Shown here in pieces: positions 26,186 to 34,384 of a stretch of 53,791 bases of DNA. The stretch lies in NCBI GenBank assembly GCA_017467445.1, contig JAFTSG010000009.1:1-53791 (forward strand), written 5' to 3'. How positions within the stretch are numbered: position 1 is the stretch's first letter; each line of letters opens with the position of its first letter. The notes under the pieces are model-generated. The model was not told the origin of the DNA. It ran no database searches and saw only the letters and a program-made list of their open reading frames with translations. A program made the translations under genes and the position numbers. The stretch is from Clostridia bacterium (GTDB lineage: Bacteria; Bacillota; Clostridia; RUG12999).

Positions 26186-27067
26186 ATGCAAATAAATAAA
26201 GGGCTTCTTGCAAAACTGGCGCTTCTTCTTGCAACGCTTATATGGGGAACGTCGTTTGTAGTTGTAAAAGATGCAGTAGATATAATTCCAACGGCGTATC
26301 TGCTTGCAGTAAGATTTTCTGTGGCGTGCGTTGTTCTTGCACTTATATTCTTTAAAAAACTTAAGAAAATCACAAAAGAATATTTGTGGTACGGGCTTAT
26401 AATCGGAACCTGTCTGTTTCTTGCATATTACATACAAACCCTTGGTATAGAAGATACAACGCCCGGTAAAAACGCATTTATAACGGCAGCGTATTGCGTA
26501 ATGGTACCATTTATGTTCTGGTTTATCAGTAAGAAAAAACCGGATAAATATAACATAACAGCTGCGGTAATCTGCCTTGCGGGGATAGGTCTTGTTTCAT
26601 TAACATCAGACCTTACGGTAGGGAAAGGGGACGCACTTACGCTGCTTGCGGCAGTGTTTTATGCTCTTCATATGGTGTTTATTGCAATGTTTAGTAAAGA
26701 TAAAGACCCGACAGTTTTAACGATTCTGCAGTTTGCCGTAACGGCAATATTTTCGTGGATAGCATCGTTTATCATAACACCTGTGGCGTTCGAAATAACG
26801 GTTTCACTCACTACATCTGTTTTATATCTTGCACTGTTTGCAACGGCGGCGTGTCTACTATTACAGAATGTAGGACAAAAATATACAAATCCGTCTGAAG
26901 CGGCAATCATACTGTCGCTTGAATCGGTGTTTGGCGTACTGTTTTCAATACTTTTTTACGGCGAAAAAATAACCCCGCAAATAGGAATAGGATTTGTACT
27001 TATATTTGTGGCAATAATAATATCGGAAACAAAGCTTTCATTTATAAAGAAAAAGAGTGAGAAATAA
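26186..27067 (+). CDS. EamA/DMT-superfamily transporter
   Basis: Ten-helix membrane protein of 293 residues made of two EamA repeats. The first begins ALLLATLIWGTSFVVVKDAV and contains the family pattern TTPGKNAFITAAYCVMVPF; the second includes ALTLLAAVFYALHMVFI and ends SLESVFGVLFSILFYGEKIT. Members export or import amino acids and other metabolites; substrate unknown. GGAAAGG precedes the ATG at 26186; upstream in-frame codons to 26156 lack a suitable ribosome site. Single-gene unit with its own promoter and terminator. Confidence 0.9.
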   Translation: MQINKGLLAKLALLLATLIWGTSFVVVKDAVDIIPTAYLLAVRFSVACVVLALIFFKKLKKITKEYLWYGLIIGTCLFLAYYIQTLGIEDTTPGKNAFITAAYCVMVPFMFWFISKKKPDKYNITAAVICLAGIGLVSLTSDLTVGKGDALTLLAAVFYALHMVFIAMFSKDKDPTVLTILQFAVTAIFSWIASFIITPVAFEITVSLTTSVLYLALFATAACLLLQNVGQKYTNPSEAAIILSLESVFGVLFSILFYGEKITPQIGIGFVLIFVAIIISETKLSFIKKKSEK

Positions 27068-27082
27068 TTCTCACTCTTTTTT
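27052..27082. terminator. Bidirectional terminator, DMT transporter / cysK
   Basis: 12-bp stem AAAGAGTGAGAA (27052-27063) and TTCTCACTCTTT (27068-27079), flanked by A and T runs. It includes the transporter stop codon and abuts the cysK stop. Confidence 0.9.
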
Positions 27083-28001
27083 ACTTAAACATATCTGTAG
27101 ATAAATAATGTTCGCCGGTATCGGGAAGAAGTGCAACAACTTTTTTGCCTTGCATTTCTTCTCGCCCGGCAATTTCTGCAGCGGCAAAAACAGCTGCACC
27201 GGAAGAAATTCCAACCAAAATTCCTTCGGTTTTTGAAATTTTATTTCCTGTTAAAATTGCATCGTCACCTTTAACGGTTATAATTTCATCATAAACGGTT
27301 TTATCAAGAATATCAGGCACAAAGTTAGCTCCTATACCCTGAATTTTGTGCGGACCGGCAACTCCCGTTGTGATAAGGGGAGATTCAAATGGTTCAACAC
27401 CTATAATTCTGATGTCGGGATTTTTTTCTTTTAAATATTTTCCCACGCCTGAAAGAGTACCACCCGTGCCTATGCACGCAACAAAAACGTCAATTTCGCC
27501 GTTTGTATCACGCCATATTTCAGGTCCGGTTGTTTCATAATGCGCCTGCGGATTTGCTGGATTTTCAAACTGTCCGGGGATAAATCCGGAAAGCTCTTTT
27601 GCAAGTTCATTTGCCTTCGCAACGGCGCCGTTCATACCAAGAGAGCCGTCTGTCAGCACAACCTCTGCTCCGTAAGCTTTTATAAGGTTTATTCTTTCGA
27701 TGCTCATTGTATCGGGCATTGTAAGAATAACGCGGTATCCTTTTGATACACCAACGCACGCAAGACCGATTCCGGTGTTACCGCTTGTCGGTTCAATTAT
27801 AACACTGCCGGGTTTTAAAAGCCCCTTTTTTTCAGCTTCAAGTATCATATAATGTGCAACTCTGTCCTTTGCACTGCCTGCCGGATTGAAAAGCTCAAGC
27901 TTTGCAATTATTTCGCTTTTAATATTTTCGGTCGCACAGTAGTTTTTAAGGCTTAAAAGGGGAGTATTCCCGATAAGTTCAGTTACATTATTATATATCA
28001 T
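27081..28001 (-). CDS. cysK: Cysteine synthase (O-acetylserine sulfhydrylase)
   Basis: PLP enzyme making cysteine from O-acetylserine and sulfide. 306 residues. The PLP lysine is in PAGSAKDRVAHYMI; substrate loop EPTSGNTGIGLA; phosphate-binding GTGGTLSGVGKYL; C-terminal GISSGAAVFAA and LPDTGEHYLSTDMF. GVEP and the IQGIGANFVP segment match CysK rather than threonine synthase. AAGGAG lies 5 bases from the ATG. It follows the hisD-like gene after 9 bases, so the two are cotranscribed. Confidence 0.95.
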   Translation of the reverse strand: MIYNNVTELIGNTPLLSLKNYCATENIKSEIIAKLELFNPAGSAKDRVAHYMILEAEKKGLLKPGSVIIEPTSGNTGIGLACVGVSKGYRVILTMPDTMSIERINLIKAYGAEVVLTDGSLGMNGAVAKANELAKELSGFIPGQFENPANPQAHYETTGPEIWRDTNGEIDVFVACIGTGGTLSGVGKYLKEKNPDIRIIGVEPFESPLITTGVAGPHKIQGIGANFVPDILDKTVYDEIITVKGDDAILTGNKISKTEGILVGISSGAAVFAAAEIAGREEMQGKKVVALLPDTGEHYLSTDMFK

Positions 28002-28010
28002 TATATCTCC

Positions 28011-29303
28011 TTACTTTCTATCTTTAACAGCAAGAGCGTGCGCATCAAAACCTTCAACGGTTGCAAACAGTGCGGCATTTTCTCTTACCATTTCAAAACC
28101 TTCTTTGGAAGCATATCCTATGGAAGAACGTTTAAGGAAATCGAATACGGATACGCTTGAATATGTTTTTGCAAATTGACCTGTAGGAAGAATAGCATTC
28201 GGTCCAAGCAGGAAATTGCAAAGTGTAATAGGTGTATAATCGCCAAGCAGAATTTCGCCTGCGTTTTTGATTTTAGGAAGAACAGTAAAAGGTTCTTTAA
28301 CCATTACTTCCATATGTTCGGGAGCATAATCGTTAACAAAATCAATAGACTCGTCAAGATTTTCTGTAATGATTACGCCGCCGTATGTAGAAAAGTTTGT
28401 TTTAATAAATTCACGTCTTTTATCGCTTAATTTTTCAAGCTGACGCTCAACAATCGGAAGCACCTTTTCAACAAGCTCTTTGCAATGTGTTACCAAAAGA
28501 GCCGCAGAATCGGGACCGTGTTCAGCTTCAATCATCCAGTCAAGAGCCACTTTTTCGGGGTCTGCGTTTTCATCTGCAAGAATAATGGATTCACTCGGTC
28601 CTGCCGGAAGTCCTGTATCAATATAGTTTGCAAGAACTCGCTTAGCGGCAGTTGCATATGCATTTCCCGGTCCGATAATCTTGTGACATTTTGGAACAGT
28701 TTCAGTACCGTATGCAACAGCGGCAACAGCCTGAATTCCGCCAACTTTATATATTTCTTTTATTCCTACAATTTTAGCTGCGGCAAGAATTGCATCGTCA
28801 ACATCGCCTTTTTCATTCGGCGGTGTAACAACAACAATTTTCGGTACGCCTGCAACAACTGCGGGAATTCCAAGCATTAAAAGAACGGACGGGAAACTTC
28901 CTTTTCCGCGGGGAACATAAAGACAAACGTCAACAATAGGGGTTGTTTTTTCGCCAACCATAAGTCCTTTGTCAACTTCTGTAAACCACATTTCTTCCGG
29001 AAGTTGTTTTTCGTGGAAGTTTTTAATGTTTTTTGCGGCATATTCAATCGCACCGCGTACTTTCGGATCAAGACGGTTGTAACCGTCTTCAATTTCCTGC
29101 TCGGTAACTTTGATTTTATTTTGTGCCAAAGTTACTTTATCATACATAGCGGTATATTTTACAAGCGCTACATCTCCGTTTGCTTTAACATCATCAGACA
29201 CTTCTTTTGCAAGTATCATATGAGATGTAATGTCGGTTTCAGCTCTTTTCATAATTTTGCTTTTTTCTTCAGCTGTCATTTCGTTAAGATTAAAGATATT
29301 CAT
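28011..29303 (-). CDS. HisD-family NAD-dependent dehydrogenase with altered active site
   Basis: 430 residues, colinear with histidinol dehydrogenase (GLPAGPSESIILADENADPE, EAEHGPDSAALL, YAPEHMEV). By motif alignment with the E. coli enzyme, the catalytic pair E326/H327 is present (E329-H330 here), as are zinc ligands H262 (H262) and H419 (H422). However ligand Q259 is Glu, D360 is Asn (N363 in LCNFLLGPNAILPTG) and the substrate-binding H367 is Ala (A370). The usual motif is GDYxxGxNHxLPT. Cotranscription is with cysK, with no his gene nearby, so a substrate other than histidinol is likely. A true hisD cannot be excluded. AAAGGAG precedes the ATG. Confidence 0.85.
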   Translation of the reverse strand: MNIFNLNEMTAEEKSKIMKRAETDITSHMILAKEVSDDVKANGDVALVKYTAMYDKVTLAQNKIKVTEQEIEDGYNRLDPKVRGAIEYAAKNIKNFHEKQLPEEMWFTEVDKGLMVGEKTTPIVDVCLYVPRGKGSFPSVLLMLGIPAVVAGVPKIVVVTPPNEKGDVDDAILAAAKIVGIKEIYKVGGIQAVAAVAYGTETVPKCHKIIGPGNAYATAAKRVLANYIDTGLPAGPSESIILADENADPEKVALDWMIEAEHGPDSAALLVTHCKELVEKVLPIVERQLEKLSDKRREFIKTNFSTYGGVIITENLDESIDFVNDYAPEHMEVMVKEPFTVLPKIKNAGEILLGDYTPITLCNFLLGPNAILPTGQFAKTYSSVSVFDFLKRSSIGYASKEGFEMVRENAALFATVEGFDAHALAVKDRK

Positions 29304-29336
29304 TGTCCAAAACTCCTTTAAAAACCTAATGTATTA

Positions 29337-29365
29337 ATTATACTACAAATTTTACATAAGTGCAA
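29337..29365 (-). promoter_or_regulatory. Promoter of hisD-like/cysK unit
   Basis: Minus strand -35 TTGCAC (complement of 29360-29365), 17-bp spacer, -10 TATAAT (complement of 29337-29342). Confidence 0.8.
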
Positions 29366-29372
29366 TAATTTT

Positions 29373-29407
29373 GACAAAAAAATATGCACGGACTTTCGCC
29401 CGTGCAT
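29373..29407 (-). terminator. Terminator after carB
   Basis: ATGCACGG/CCGTGCAT stem (29384-29391 and 29400-29407) with 8-base loop; on the minus strand it is followed by a run of seven Ts. It separates carB from the hisD-like/cysK unit. Confidence 0.9.
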
Positions 29408-29419
29408 AGTGTGTTAAAA

Positions 29420-32400
29420 CTATTCGTTTATTTCTTTGTGATAATCCTGAAGTGATTTTACTTCGCGTGCATTGTATGCAAGCTCAAAGAGTCCGTTTAC
29501 AACAGCATTTGCCGCAGCGGCAGTTGTAAAGCAGGGGATGTTTTTCTTAACGGCAGTCTTACGGATGTAAGAGTCGTCAAGCTTACTCTGCTTATCGCTT
29601 GCTGTATTGATAACAATAGCAATTTCGTTGTTTGTAAGATTATCGGAAATATTCGGTCTGCCCTCGTGCATTTTCTTAACAAGTGTTGACTCAACACCGT
29701 TTTCAGCAAGGAACTTATGTGTACCTGCGGTTGCAACAAGTTCATATCCGAGCTTTTTGAATTTCATAATTGCTTCAAGCATACTTTCTTTATCTTTGTC
29801 GTTAACGCTGATAAATACTTTGCCTGATTCGGGGAGGTGAATGTTTGCACCTTCCTGTGCTTTGCAGTAAGCACGTCCAACTGAATGAGAAAGTCCTAAA
29901 ACTTCGCCTGTTGAACGCATTTCCGGCCCGAGTATCGGGTCAACTTCAGGAAGCATATTGAACGGGAACACAGCTTCTTTTACGCCGTAGTAAGGAATGT
30001 TTTTGCGTTTCAGATCTTTAACAACGCTTTCAGTTCCTTCATAATCGCTCATAATAACCTGAGTTGCAATTTTAGCCATTGATATGTTACATACTTTGGA
30101 AACAAGCGGCACTGTTCGAGATGCGCGTGGGTTTGCTTCAAGCACATATACTGTATCGTTTGCAATTGCATACTGCATATTCATAAGACCGCAAACGTTA
30201 AGACGTTTTGCAATTTCTTCTGTATAATAGTAGATTGTCTGCATATGTTTTTCCGGAATGTGACAGGACGGAACAATACAAGCAGAGTCACCAGAGTGAA
30301 TTCCTGCAGGTTCGATATGTTCCATGATAGCCGGTACAAACGCAACATCTCTTGCAGAAATAGCATCGGCTTCAACTTCCATAGCGTTATTAAGGAACTT
30401 ATCTATAAGAATAGGTCTGTCCGGAGTTACGCCAACTGCCGCTGACATATAAGTTTCAAGGTCTCCGTCGTCGTAAACAACTTCCATTCCGCGTCCACCA
30501 AGAACGTATGATGGACGAACCATAAGGGGATAACCGATTCGATCTGCAACTGCTTTTGCTTCTTCGTAGTTGATTGCCATTCCGGAGTCCGGCATCGGAA
30601 CGCCGATATCCATCATAATGGAATTAAATCTGTCTCTGTCTTCGGCAAGGTCAATGGTTTCAGGTGATGTACCAAGAATTCTTACACCGTATTTTTCAAG
30701 CTCTGCCGCAATATTGAGCGGAGTCTGGCCACCGAACTGAGCAATAACACCAATCGGTTTTTCTTTTTCATAAATACTGAGAACATCTTCAACTGTAAGA
30801 GGTTCAAAATAAAGCTTGTCTGATGTATCATAGTCAGTTGATACAGTTTCAGGGTTACAGTTAATCATAATTGTTTTATAACCCATTTCTTTAAGAGCAA
30901 ATGCAGCGTGAACACAGCAATAGTCAAATTCGATACCCTGACCGATTCTGTTAGGACCGCCGCCAAGGATAATAACCTTTTTGCCGTCAACCTCAATGTT
31001 GCCTCTTTCTTTATCGGCACCGTTATATGTGGAGAAGAAATATCCTTCGCCGTTTTCAGTTCCGCTTACGGGCACCATTTCAAATTCTTTTACAAGACCG
31101 AGGCTAAGTCGTCTTTCGCGGATTTCAGCTTCGCTTACGCCAGCAAGGGAAGCAATGTATTTATCTGCAAAACCGTCTTTTTTAGCGGAAATAAGAAGCT
31201 CGTCTGTAAGATTCTCTGCAATAGCAGCTTCTTCCTCAACAAGCTCTTTCATCTGCTCAAGGAACCAGTGTTTGATTTTTGTAATATCATGAAGTTCTTC
31301 AATAGTAGCACCTTTTTTGAGAAGTTCGTACATAATGAACTGTCTTTCGCTTGAAGGTTCAGCAATAAGCTTGATGAGTTCTTCTTTTGATTTTGAATTG
31401 AAATCTTTAGCAAATCCAAGGCCGTATCTACCTGTTTCAAGAGAACGGATAGCTTTCTGGAATGCTTCTTTATATGTTTTACCAATAGACATAACTTCGC
31501 CCACAGCTCTCATCTGTGTGCCGAGCTTGTCCTCGGAATTTTTGAATTTGTCAAATGCCCAGCGAGCAAATTTGATAACAACGTAATCTCCGTTAGGAAC
31601 ATATTTGTCAAGAGTTTTATCTTTCCAGTACGGGATTTCGTCAAGTGTAAGACCTGTTGCAAGCATTGCAGATACAAGAGCAATCGGGAAACCTGTTGCT
31701 TTTGATGCAAGTGCAGAAGAACGTGATGTTCTCGGGTTGATTTCTATAATTACAACCTGGTCTGTTTCGGGGTTATGTGCCATCTGAACGTTTGTTCCGC
31801 CGATTACGCCGATAGCGTCAACGATGGAATATGCATATTTCTGCAGTCTTTCCTGAAGTTCTTTTGAAATTGTAAGCATAGGTGCGCTGCAGCAGGAGTC
31901 ACCTGTATGAACGCCCATCGGGTCAATGTTTTCAATCATACAAACGGTAATCATATTACCTTTTGCGTCACGAACAACCTCAACTTCAAGTTCTTCCCAT
32001 CCGATAACAGACTGTTCAATAAGAACCTGACCAATCATACTTGCGGCAACACCGCGGGAAACAATAGTTTTAAGCTCGTCAATATTATATACAATACCGC
32101 CGCCTGTTCCGCCCATTGTATAAGCCGGACGAACAACTACGGGGTAACCGAGTTCGTTTGCAATTTCAGCAGCTTCTTCAACAGAATAAGCCGGAAGACT
32201 CTTCGGCATATCAATGCCAAGCTTGTCCATTGTCTTTTTAAATTCAATTCTGTCTTCACCGCGTTCAATAGCATCAAGCTGAACACCAATAACTTCAACA
32301 TTATATTTGTCAAGCACGCCTGCTTTTGCAAGCTCAAGACTTAAGTTAAGACCTGACTGACCGCCAAGGTTGGGTAAAAGAGCGTCAGGACGTTCTTTTT

Positions 32401-32635
32401 CAATAATGGCAGTAAGTCTGCCAACATTAAGAGGTTCTATATAAGTAACATCGGCAGTAGACGGGTCTGTCATAATTGTTGCCGGGTTGGAGTTTACAAG
32501 AACAATTTCATAACCAAGATTTTTAAGTGCTTTACAAGCCTGAGTTCCGGAATAGTCAAACTCACAAGCCTGACCGATAATAATAGGGCCGGAACCGATA
32601 ATCATAATCTTATTTATATCGTCTCTTTTTGGCAT
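29420..32635 (-). CDS. carB: Carbamoyl-phosphate synthase, large subunit
   Basis: Makes carbamoyl phosphate from bicarbonate, ATP and ammonia supplied by CarA; feeds ArgF and pyrimidine synthesis. 1071 residues, full length. Two homologous ATP-grasp halves are visible: IMIIGSGPIIIGQACEFDYSG with YPVVVRPAYTMGGTGGG in the first, and VIILGGGPNRIGQGIEFDY with YPLMVRPSYVLGGRGMEV in the second; a C-terminal MGS-like allosteric domain (VATAGTHKFLAENG) follows. AAAGGATG precedes the ATG. carA is not next to it, which is unusual; the upstream gene is rpmE, ended by a terminator, and no clear promoter was seen in the 46 bases between. Confidence 0.97.
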   Translation of the reverse strand: MPKRDDINKIMIIGSGPIIIGQACEFDYSGTQACKALKNLGYEIVLVNSNPATIMTDPSTADVTYIEPLNVGRLTAIIEKERPDALLPNLGGQSGLNLSLELAKAGVLDKYNVEVIGVQLDAIERGEDRIEFKKTMDKLGIDMPKSLPAYSVEEAAEIANELGYPVVVRPAYTMGGTGGGIVYNIDELKTIVSRGVAASMIGQVLIEQSVIGWEELEVEVVRDAKGNMITVCMIENIDPMGVHTGDSCCSAPMLTISKELQERLQKYAYSIVDAIGVIGGTNVQMAHNPETDQVVIIEINPRTSRSSALASKATGFPIALVSAMLATGLTLDEIPYWKDKTLDKYVPNGDYVVIKFARWAFDKFKNSEDKLGTQMRAVGEVMSIGKTYKEAFQKAIRSLETGRYGLGFAKDFNSKSKEELIKLIAEPSSERQFIMYELLKKGATIEELHDITKIKHWFLEQMKELVEEEAAIAENLTDELLISAKKDGFADKYIASLAGVSEAEIRERRLSLGLVKEFEMVPVSGTENGEGYFFSTYNGADKERGNIEVDGKKVIILGGGPNRIGQGIEFDYCCVHAAFALKEMGYKTIMINCNPETVSTDYDTSDKLYFEPLTVEDVLSIYEKEKPIGVIAQFGGQTPLNIAAELEKYGVRILGTSPETIDLAEDRDRFNSIMMDIGVPMPDSGMAINYEEAKAVADRIGYPLMVRPSYVLGGRGMEVVYDDGDLETYMSAAVGVTPDRPILIDKFLNNAMEVEADAISARDVAFVPAIMEHIEPAGIHSGDSACIVPSCHIPEKHMQTIYYYTEEIAKRLNVCGLMNMQYAIANDTVYVLEANPRASRTVPLVSKVCNISMAKIATQVIMSDYEGTESVVKDLKRKNIPYYGVKEAVFPFNMLPEVDPILGPEMRSTGEVLGLSHSVGRAYCKAQEGANIHLPESGKVFISVNDKDKESMLEAIMKFKKLGYELVATAGTHKFLAENGVESTLVKKMHEGRPNISDNLTNNEIAIVINTASDKQSKLDDSYIRKTAVKKNIPCFTTAAAANAVVNGLFELAYNAREVKSLQDYHKEINE

Positions 32636-32681
32636 AAACTAACATCCTTTCAAAAAATTTTCATTGGTAAAATTCTAAAAA

Positions 32682-32712
32682 AAATGCCCGAAGAATAAAT
32701 ATTCAGGCATTT
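32682..32712 (-). terminator. Terminator after rpmE
   Basis: AAATGCC (32682-32688) and GGCATTT (32706-32712) with further pairing inside; on the minus strand a T run follows. carB starts 47 bases beyond, so partial read-through may feed carB. Confidence 0.8.
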
Positions 32713-32719
32713 AAAAAAA

Positions 32720-32926
32720 TTATTTTTCATTAAGATTGAATTTTTTTCTGAATTTTTCAACACGTCCGCCTGTGTCAACAAGCTTCTGTTTACCTGTGAA
32801 AAACGGATGGCATTTAGAGCATATTTCAACAGAAATATCATCTCTTGTGGAGCGAGTTTCAATAGTTGCACCACATGCACATTTTATTGTTGTCGGCTGG
32901 TAATTCGGATGTATTCCTTCTTTCAT
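32720..32926 (-). CDS. rpmE: Ribosomal protein L31 (bL31), zinc-binding form
   Basis: 68 residues. [19 protein letters not shown] and [20 protein letters not shown] are diagnostic; the Cys set in CACG and CSKC marks the zinc-containing C+ paralogue rather than the zinc-free type made in zinc starvation. GGAAGGAG precedes the ATG with good spacing. It has its own promoter and terminator. Confidence 0.97.
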   Translation of the reverse strand: MKEGIHPNYQPTTIKCACGATIETRSTRDDISVEICSKCHPFFTGKQKLVDTGGRVEKFRKKFNLNEK

Positions 32927-32970
32927 ATATTAACACTCCTTCCAAGTATCATCTTTGCATTGTCTAAAGT

Positions 32971-32999
32971 ATTATAACACACAAAACTACAAAATGCAA
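32971..32999 (-). promoter_or_regulatory. Promoter of rpmE
   Basis: Minus strand -35 TTGCAT (complement of 32994-32999), 17-bp spacer, -10 TATAAT (complement of 32971-32976). Confidence 0.8.
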
Positions 33000-33027
33000 G
33001 TGTTTTTTAAAAAAAATTAAAAAAGTA

Positions 33028-33056
33028 TTGCAAACTTGTTTTTTATATGGTAAAAT
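33028..33056 (+). promoter_or_regulatory. Promoter of pheST-ruvAB
   Basis: -35 TTGCAA 33028-33033, 17-bp spacer, -10 TAAAAT 33051-33056, directly before the T-box leader. Confidence 0.8.
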
Positions 33057-33067
33057 ACATATAAAAG

Positions 33068-33317
33068 AAAGGCAATGACCGGGAAAAGTAAGCATATGTG
33101 CACGAATAAGAGAGGAGGCGCCATGGGCTGAAAGCGCTTTCGCGATACGCAGTATGCCGAAGTTCGCCTGCGAGCTGCGCCCTTGAACATTTGTTAGTAG
33201 GGGGCGACGGGAAGAACCGTTATATTCTGAAAAAAGTGCCGGCGCACGCGTCGGAATTTGGGTGGTACCGCGAAAGATAAATGCCTTTCGTCCCAATGGG
33301 GGCGGAAGGCTTTTTTT
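33068..33317 (+). promoter_or_regulatory. T-box leader (tRNA-Phe-responsive) with terminator
   Basis: The leader contains the T-box core TGGGTGGTACCGCG at 33259-33272, whose GGUAC-type part pairs with the tRNA acceptor end. The intrinsic terminator follows: GCCTTTCGTCCC (33283-33294), AATG, GGGGCGGAAGGC (33299-33310) and seven Ts. Upstream, AGAGAGGAGG and GGCTGAAAG match features of the Stem I region. Because pheS follows, the specifier should be a Phe codon; TTC at 33163-33165 is a candidate but was not proven by folding. Uncharged tRNA-Phe should stabilise the antiterminator and turn on pheS, pheT and, by continuity, ruvA and ruvB. Confidence 0.93.
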
Positions 33318-33334
33318 ATGAAAGGATGATTGAA

Positions 33335-34369
33335 ATGAAAGAGATGCTGGCAAAGATCAGAGAAAATGCCGCACTTGAAATTTCCGCAATCAATATTGAT
33401 TCGGAAGAAGCAAAAAATCTTCTTGAAGATGCAAGAGTAAAATACCTCGGTAAAAAAGGTGAGCTTACATCTGTGCTTCGTGGAATGGGAGGACTTAGCC
33501 CGGAAATGCGTCCCGTAATCGGACAGGTTTCCAACGAAGTAAGAGAATTTATTGAAAAAGAGGTAGAAGAAAAGAAAAACCTTATTGCGCAAAGAGAAAC
33601 TGCGCGCCGTCTTGAAAAAGAGGTTATTGACGTAACGATGCCCGGTAAACGTAATACAAGTGGCAGACTGCATCCTCTTACACAGGTTTTAACTGAAATT
33701 GAAGATATATTTATAGGTCTTGGATTTGAAATTGCTGAAGGTCCGGAGGTTGAGCTTGATTATTATAACTTTGAAGCACTTAACATTCCGAAAAACCATC
33801 CGGCAAGAGATACACAGGATACATTCTATATAAATGATAACATAGTTCTCCGTACCCAGACATCACCAATGCAGATAAGGGTTATGGAAAAAACCAAACC
33901 GCCAATAAGAATTATCGCACCGGGAAGAGTATACCGTTCCGACGCGGTTGATGCAACACACAGTCCGCTTTTCCATCAGATAGAAGGTCTTGTAATTGAT
34001 AAAGGCGTTACAATGGCAGACCTTAAAGGAAGTCTTGAACTGTTTGCTAAAAAACTCTACGGTGAAGATGCGGTAATCCGTTTCCGTCCGCATCACTTCC
34101 CGTTTACAGAACCGTCAGCCGAAGTTGACATCTGCTGTTTCTCCTGCGGAGGAAAAGGATGCAGACTTTGTAAAGGCGAAGGCTGGATTGAAATTCTTGG
34201 TGCCGGTATGGTACACCCGAAAGTTCTTGAAACTTGCGGAGTAGACCCGAAAGAATACAGCGGTTTTGCGTTCGGTCTTGGACTTGAAAGAATTGTTATG
34301 CGCAGATTTGATATTAACGATATGCGTTTGCTTTATGAAAACGACCTTCGTTTTCTTAAACAATTTTAA
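33335..34369 (+). CDS. pheS: Phenylalanyl-tRNA synthetase, alpha subunit
   Basis: Catalytic class II subunit of the (alpha-beta)2 enzyme. 344 residues. An N-terminal coiled-coil region is followed by motif 1 ([19 protein letters not shown]), TSPMQIRVM, motif 2 ([13 protein letters not shown]), the phenylalanine pocket [14 protein letters not shown], and motif 3 ([13 protein letters not shown]). The Cys-rich insert [15 protein letters not shown] is present. ATG 33335 has AAAGGA 8 bases upstream; the frame stays open into the T-box terminator but has no better start. Confidence 0.97.
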   Translation: MKEMLAKIRENAALEISAINIDSEEAKNLLEDARVKYLGKKGELTSVLRGMGGLSPEMRPVIGQVSNEVREFIEKEVEEKKNLIAQRETARRLEKEVIDVTMPGKRNTSGRLHPLTQVLTEIEDIFIGLGFEIAEGPEVELDYYNFEALNIPKNHPARDTQDTFYINDNIVLRTQTSPMQIRVMEKTKPPIRIIAPGRVYRSDAVDATHSPLFHQIEGLVIDKGVTMADLKGSLELFAKKLYGEDAVIRFRPHHFPFTEPSAEVDICCFSCGGKGCRLCKGEGWIEILGAGMVHPKVLETCGVDPKEYSGFAFGLGLERIVMRRFDINDMRLLYENDLRFLKQF

Positions 34370-34384
34370 GGGAGGCAGAACATA

